From an uncultured bacterium (GTDB lineage Bacteria > Bacillota > Clostridia > Oscillospirales > Oscillospiraceae): DNA of 64,000 nt. Positions 60,657-64,000 of the stretch are shown piece by piece. The notes under the pieces were generated by a model. The model saw only the letters and a program-made list of their open reading frames with translations. It made no database searches and was not told the origin of the DNA. Position 1 is the first letter of the stretch. Every line of letters starts with the position of its first letter. The stretch spans positions 1-64,000 of the forward strand of contig CANRXB010000010.1 in NCBI GenBank assembly GCA_947643715.1, in the 5' to 3' direction. Both the position numbers and the translations under genes were made by a program.

Positions 60657-61217
60657 ATGAGCACCGAAGAAAAGATCTTAGCGATACTTGAAAAGCACAG
60701 TGAGATGTTCGGACAGATACAGCAGGATATCTCTGGCCTGAAGGGCGACTTCTCCAGCATGCAGATGGATATCTTAGGTATAAAATGTGACATCTCCAGT
60801 ATGCAGGACGATATCTCCGGCTTGAAAGTGGACGTCTCTGGCTTGAAGCAAGATGTCGCTGATTTGAAGGAAGATGTCTCCGGTATGCAGGACGATATCT
60901 CCGGCTTGAAGGTGGACGTCTCTGACTTGAAGCAAGATGTGGCCGGTTTGAAGGAAGATGTCTCCGATATGCAGGTGGATATCGCCGGGTTGAAGGGTGA
61001 TTTCTCCGACCTGCGCCAGACAGTCACCCGAGTGGCGATCACCCAAGAGAACGTGGTGATCCCACAGATCAAGCTGTTGGCCGAGGGACATGACATGCTC
61101 TTGCAGACGCTGGCCCACAAGGAACATGTAGCCACGCTGGAGGACGACGTAGACCTTCTGAAGTCTGTTGTCAAGACCATGTCCCAGCGGATAACGGCCC
61201 TGGAAAAAGCACAGTGA
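60657..61217 (+). CDS. Heptad-repeat coiled-coil protein (186 residues)
   Basis: After an N-terminal MSTEEKILAILEKHSEMFGQ, residues about 24-122 form roughly 13 seven-residue units of the type D-[IV]-S-x-L-K-x, an almost continuous coiled coil, followed by a second helical part (LEDDVDLLKSVVKTMSQRI). At DNA level an 84-bp unit is tandemly duplicated (60819-60902 and 60903-60986). There is no membrane segment or enzymatic motif. AAAGGAG precedes the ATG. It may be a structural or scaffold protein of the element. Confidence 0.75.
   Translation: MSTEEKILAILEKHSEMFGQIQQDISGLKGDFSSMQMDILGIKCDISSMQDDISGLKVDVSGLKQDVADLKEDVSGMQDDISGLKVDVSDLKQDVAGLKEDVSDMQVDIAGLKGDFSDLRQTVTRVAITQENVVIPQIKLLAEGHDMLLQTLAHKEHVATLEDDVDLLKSVVKTMSQRITALEKAQ
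60819..60986 (+). repeat. 84-bp tandem duplication encoding four heptads
   Basis: Two copies (starting GGCTTGAAAGTGGACGTC and GGCTTGAAGGTGGACGTC) differ at few positions, showing expansion of the coiled coil by unequal exchange. Confidence 0.8.
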
Positions 61218-61405
61218 ACGAACCGGACACCGCAGACCCGCGAACCGACGTCCCATGACCCGGTCGGTCGGGGAACGTTCGGAGCCGACAAAGGAAGGAG
61301 TATAGACACCGTCACCAGATCCAAATGCAGCCTGTTCTATGATCTATCGATTTGAAAATGCTTTTGATCGTGTTCGTTGAATCCCCCACCAGGAAGGAGT
61401 TCCCT

Positions 61406-61495
61406 ATGAACACCGAAGAAAAGATCTTAGAGACGCTGGGAATATGTGGTGACGCGGCACGATGCGGCCACTCCGATTTGAAGGTGCTGCCATGA
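61406..61495 (+). pseudogene. Truncated copy of the coiled-coil gene start (29 codons)
   Basis: The ribosome site and first codons (AGGAGTTCCC, then MNTEEKILETLGI) repeat those of the gene at 60657, but the frame ends after 29 codons without any heptad. It may now serve as a coupling leader for the next gene, whose ATG overlaps its stop. Confidence 0.6.
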
Positions 61496-61662
61496 CGACG
61501 ACGATCATGGACGAATTCATCCTCCCGACCCTCATTCGCTACATAGACCATTACCACTGGAGCTTCAATATCGCTATGCGGCTCATCAACATGTATCATG
61601 GCACCGGATACACCGAAAAAGAGCTGAAAGCGCTTTACCGGAAGTCACAAAAGATATCCTGA
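61492..61662 (+). CDS. Small conserved element protein (56 residues)
   Basis: Starts MTTTIMDEFILPTLIRYIDH with an aromatic-rich middle (YHWSFNIAMRLINMYHGTGY), ending TEKELKALYRKSQ. It resembles short proteins found upstream of recombinases in Clostridial elements. Function unknown. Its ATG overlaps the stop of the 29-codon frame, and it lies 62 bases before the recombinase. Confidence 0.65.
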   Translation: MTTTIMDEFILPTLIRYIDHYHWSFNIAMRLINMYHGTGYTEKELKALYRKSQKIS

Positions 61663-61668
61663 TCCAAC

Positions 61669-61698
61669 ACAGCTCCGCAGTTATCTGCGGAGCTGTCA
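61669..61698 (+). terminator. Hairpin before the recombinase
   Basis: ACAGCTCCGCAG-TTAT-CTGCGGAGCTGT, a 12-bp perfect stem followed by CATATAT. It is a weak terminator or regulator limiting recombinase expression. Confidence 0.55.
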
Positions 61699-61723
61699 TA
61701 TATCATCCGAGGAGGCGTGGTCC

Positions 61724-63193
61724 ATGTCCACCCCTGCCCTGCCCCGCTGCGCCGCGGCTTACGTGCGCGTTTCCACCGACGATCAGACGGAGCTTTCCCC
61801 CGATTCCCAGTTGGAAGAGATCCGCAAGTACGCTCAGCGGGAGGGGCTGTGCCTCCTGGACGGACACATCTATATCGACGCGGGGATCTCCGGCAAAAAG
61901 GCGGACCGCCGCCCCGCGTTCATGCGGATGATCGCCCAGGCCAAAGAGGAGAACTGTCCTTTCTCGGTCATCCTCCTTTGGAAATACAGCCGCTTCGCCC
62001 GCAACCAGGAGGAGAGCATCTTTTATAAATCCATCCTCCGCTCCAAATGCGGCATAGAGGTGGTCAGCGTCACCGAACCTTTGCTCGCGGGTCCTTTCGG
62101 CAGCCTGATCGAGCGCATCATCGAGTGGATGGACGAGTTCTACTCTATCCGGCTCAGCCAGGAGGTCAAACGCTCCATGACGGTGAACGCCCAGCGGGGC
62201 AAGCTGCAGGCATCCCCCTCTTTCGGTTACTGCGCCAATGGTGGCAAGCTCATCCCCTTGTCAGAGGAGGCCGCTCATGTCCGCCATATCTTCGACAGCT
62301 TCGTGGCCGGAGCCGGCCTGTGGAACATCGCCAAGGAACTCAACGACCTGGGCGTGCGCACTCACCGGGGCAATCCCTTCGAGAACCGCACCATCGAGTA
62401 CATCCTCCGCAACCCAGTCTATATCGGCAAGCTCCGATGGAACCCTAACGGCCGCAGCCAACGGGATTTCTTCGATGAGAACATCATCATAGCCGACGGC
62501 GGACACGAGCCTCTCGTCCCCCAGGAGCTGTGGGATGCGGCGCAGGACCGCATGGACCGCATAAAGGCGCAGTTCGGCCATAAGGCCCGCCCTTCCTACG
62601 AACTGAAGCATTGGCTGTCCGGACTGGTGCGCTGCTCCGCCTGTGGTGGGACGCTGATCTACGCCAAACCCTATTATTTCAAATGCAACAACTATATCCG
62701 GGCACGCTGCCCCCACTCCCAACACATCAAAGCAGATCTGCTGGCCGAAAGCGTCATCACAAAACTGTTCGAGGACGCTCTCGGCTCTGTCCCCATCGTC
62801 CCCATCGCCCATGAAGTGACATATACATCAGCTCCAGGCGGCGATACGACCAAGCTGGAGGCCAAACTCAAACAGCTCCACAAGAAACAGGAACGTCTCC
62901 AGGAAGCATATCTCTCCGGTGTCCTGAATCTTGAAGACCTCGCAAAAGCGAAGAAGTCGCTGGACCACGACATCCTCCAGACCAAAGAGCACCTCGAGGC
63001 CCGGCGGATCGATCAGGACGGCAATTCCGCCGCCCCGGCCCTGCACTCTCCTATCGCAGCGGCGCTCCAGACCCTTTGCTCTTCTGATGCCACGACCGAG
63101 GAAAAGAACCTCGCCGCCCGGTCCATCCTGGAGTCCTGCGTGTTCGACAAAGCCTCCTCTACCCTTTCGGTCACATACCGGATCGCGCTGTGA
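61724..63193 (+). CDS. Large serine recombinase
   Basis: A 489-residue site-specific recombinase. The N-terminal resolvase domain has catalytic Ser17 in AAYVRVSTDDQTELSPDSQL and the Arg residues of WKYSRFARN. It is followed by a recombinase domain (FGYCANGGKLIPLSEEAAHV), a zinc ribbon (VRCSACGGTLIYAKPYYF, then Cys in KCNNY and ARCPHS) and a coiled coil of about 40 residues. This is the SpoIVCA/phage-integrase layout. GGAGG precedes the ATG. It ends 25 bases before the right core, as usual for integrases near their att site. Confidence 0.96.
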   Translation: MSTPALPRCAAAYVRVSTDDQTELSPDSQLEEIRKYAQREGLCLLDGHIYIDAGISGKKADRRPAFMRMIAQAKEENCPFSVILLWKYSRFARNQEESIFYKSILRSKCGIEVVSVTEPLLAGPFGSLIERIIEWMDEFYSIRLSQEVKRSMTVNAQRGKLQASPSFGYCANGGKLIPLSEEAAHVRHIFDSFVAGAGLWNIAKELNDLGVRTHRGNPFENRTIEYILRNPVYIGKLRWNPNGRSQRDFFDENIIIADGGHEPLVPQELWDAAQDRMDRIKAQFGHKARPSYELKHWLSGLVRCSACGGTLIYAKPYYFKCNNYIRARCPHSQHIKADLLAESVITKLFEDALGSVPIVPIAHEVTYTSAPGGDTTKLEAKLKQLHKKQERLQEAYLSGVLNLEDLAKAKKSLDHDILQTKEHLEARRIDQDGNSAAPALHSPIAAALQTLCSSDATTEEKNLAARSILESCVFDKASSTLSVTYRIAL

Positions 63194-63217
63194 CTGGATC
63201 ATAGTCTATCGCAGCAT

Positions 63218-63343
63218 GGAGGCCCCGATGGTGAACTGGGCGCGTCACTGCGCTATCTCTCTCAGCGTTACGCGATGCCCTATCCTGAGCTGAAGGGACT
63301 GCTCACCGACATCGGTACCGAAGAATCCGTACCAAAAGCTTAG
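63218..63343 (+). pseudogene. cotJC: cotJC, middle part, stopping after GTEE
   Basis: From the right core the frame reads PDGELGASLRYLSQRYAMPY followed by PELKGLLTDIGTEE, a near-perfect CotJC middle segment. It then gives SVPKA and a stop where family members continue with the metal-binding LGHLEM-type sequence. Joined with the 5' part it gives about 70 residues of an expected 190. The C-terminal two thirds are absent from the window. Confidence 0.9.
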
Positions 63344-63382
63344 AGACGATCTTATGCCGTCTCCCACGTCTGGGCACAGATG

Positions 63383-63414
63383 AAAGCGCCCCGGCACACC
63401 TTGGCCGGAGCGCT
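63383..63414 (-). terminator. Terminator of the 53-residue gene
   Basis: Minus strand AGCGCTCCGGC pairs with GCCGGGGCGCT (one G-T) around CAAGGTGT, followed by TTC. Confidence 0.65.
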
Positions 63415-63419
63415 TCCAT

Positions 63420-63581
63420 CTATGTCCTCTCTTCTTCTGACGCGGCGACGAGTCCTGCCTTCGCCCGAGACACGACCCGCTCGAGTATCCTTTGTATCTG
63501 TTCAGGCGTCGTATCACGAAAATAATCATCATGGATCCGTATCTTCGTGTTCTTGATCGTCCGCTCCAGAACGACAGCCAT
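63420..63581 (-). CDS. Small hypothetical protein (53 residues)
   Basis: Starts MAVVLERTIKNTKIRIHDDY, then TPEQIQRILERVVSRAK. GAGGTGATC lies 5 bases before the ATG. It resembles short IKINDDY-type proteins of Clostridial mobile elements. Its position directly after the second break of cotJC suggests it belongs to another element remnant. Confidence 0.6.
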   Translation of the reverse strand: MAVVLERTIKNTKIRIHDDYFRDTTPEQIQRILERVVSRAKAGLVAASEEERT

Positions 63582-63678
63582 TGCAGATCACCTCGTCCAT
63601 ATATCTATGGACCGTTCCATGGATCGTTTCCAGCTTTCGTTCCCCATGTCTCGTTACGATCCGACCATCCTGCATGGA

Positions 63679-63713
63679 ACGCCCTGCCGCCTCTCATATG
63701 GGCAGCAGGGCGT
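63679..63713 (-). terminator. Terminator of sigG
   Basis: Minus strand ACGCCCTGC pairs with GCAGGGCGT around about 17 bases, immediately after the sigG stop. The T-run is weak. Confidence 0.5.
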
Positions 63714-63722
63714 CCTCCCCTT

Positions 63723-64000
63723 TCACAGCTCTTTCCGTATCCGGCTCAGCGCGTTCTTCTCCAATCGCGACACTTGCGCTTGGGAGATCCCGACCTCGGC
63801 CGACACTTCCATCTGGGTCTTTCCCTGGAAAAATCGAAGGGCCAAGATCCGCCGCTCCCGCTCGTCCAGCTTACTGATGGCATCCTCCAAAGCGATGTGT
63901 TCCAGCCACGCTTCGTCGGTGTTCTTCTTGTCCTTCACTTGGTCCATGACGCATACGGTGTCCCCGCTATCAGAATATACCGGCTCGAACAGAGACACAG
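63723..64000 (-). CDS. sigG: RNA polymerase sigma-G factor, C-terminal part (gene runs off the window)
   Basis: The final 92 codons of a sporulation sigma factor. SLFEPVYSDSGDTVCVMDQV and region 4 with LRFFQGKTQMEVSAEVGISQ and AQVSRLEKNA are characteristic of sigma-G (late forespore); sigma-F differs in the segment before the helix-turn-helix. The start lies beyond position 64,000. Confidence 0.9.
   Translation of the reverse strand, partial: VSLFEPVYSDSGDTVCVMDQVKDKKNTDEAWLEHIALEDAISKLDERERRILALRFFQGKTQMEVSAEVGISQAQVSRLEKNALSRIRKEL

Larger units (their letters stand above)
59254..63222 (+). mobile_element. Skin-like intervening element in cotJC with its own serine recombinase
   Basis: A 3,964-bp segment bounded by the shared core GGAGG (59254-59258 and 63218-63222; CAGTACGGAGG on the left, CAGCATGGAGG on the right). 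Removing it joins ...QYGG to PDGELGASLRYLSQRY in the same frame. It encodes a large serine recombinase at its right end and small proteins. No phage structural genes are seen. The layout matches elements excised by serine recombinases during sporulation (for example the sigK skin element), but excision is inferred. Confidence 0.85.

Noticed and set aside
60774-61256. CRISPR array at the repetitive stretch near 60.8-61.0 kb
   Set aside because: The repeats are contiguous, in frame, in steps of 21 and 84 bases, and encode heptads; there are no unique spacers.

Overview
The window is chromosomal DNA from a spore-forming member of the Clostridia, most likely an Oscillospiraceae-type Firmicute. 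The evidence is a PolC-type replicase, the pyrH-frr-uppS-cdsA-dxr-rseP-ispG-polC and tig-clpP-clpX-lon-ysxC clusters, sporulation genes (a spoIVFA/spoIVFB-like pair, cwlD-like, sigH, spoIIM, cotJ, sigG) and the SCIFF peptide with its maturase, a hallmark of Clostridia. No species is assigned.

Layout. 1-2.1 kb: tsf and rpsB on the minus strand, divergent from the rest of their usual cluster. 2.1-12.8 kb: pyrH to polC on the plus strand (nucleotide metabolism, ribosome recycling, isoprenoid and phospholipid synthesis, site-2 protease, replication). 12.9-20.7 kb: one histidine operon (hisZGDBHA, a P-loop kinase-like gene, hisFIE) ending in a BAX-inhibitor-1 membrane protein, with no hisC or histidinol-phosphatase. 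20.8-21.3 kb: tRNA-Gly and a compact unit for a 26-residue peptide. 21.4-28.6 kb: spoIVFA/B-like pair, rplS, rbgA, rnhB, yraN, dipeptidase, thrC, phosphoesterase. 28.7-36.0 kb: proteostasis cluster tig-clpP-clpX-lon-ysxC plus a FAH-family enzyme. 36.2-40.1 kb: tRNA-Gln, an integrase relic, a Memo-AMMECR1 fusion, a small EamA protein and an IS110-family element. 40.2-46.1 kb: DUF1858 protein, a TrmK-Nif3 fusion, cwlD-like amidase, radA, a tyrosine recombinase, an amidase-domain protein. 46.2-51.0 kb: fba, two convergent phosphofructokinases of different phosphoryl-donor type, purB. 51.2-56.6 kb: zinc-ribbon protein, sigH, ruvCA-(P-loop)-ruvB, xerD, spoIIM. 57.0-58.5 kb: SCIFF system scfA/scfB. 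58.7-64.0 kb: a cotJA-cotJB fusion, cotJC split by a 3,964-bp element carrying its own large serine recombinase, then the 3' end of sigG.

The most unusual region is the cotJ locus. The two cotJC pieces at 59,167-59,259 and 63,218-63,343 join in frame if recombination occurs in the shared GGAGG core, and the circular product would also complete an element reading frame that is cut at the left end. This is the architecture of the skin-type elements excised during sporulation. However, the joined cotJC still stops after about 70 codons, so a second rearrangement or decay must have occurred. Other points of interest are a candidate IS110 bridge-RNA region, the TrmK-Nif3 fusion with an internal start, P-loop genes inserted in the his and ruv operons, and a structured orphan hairpin near 56.9 kb.
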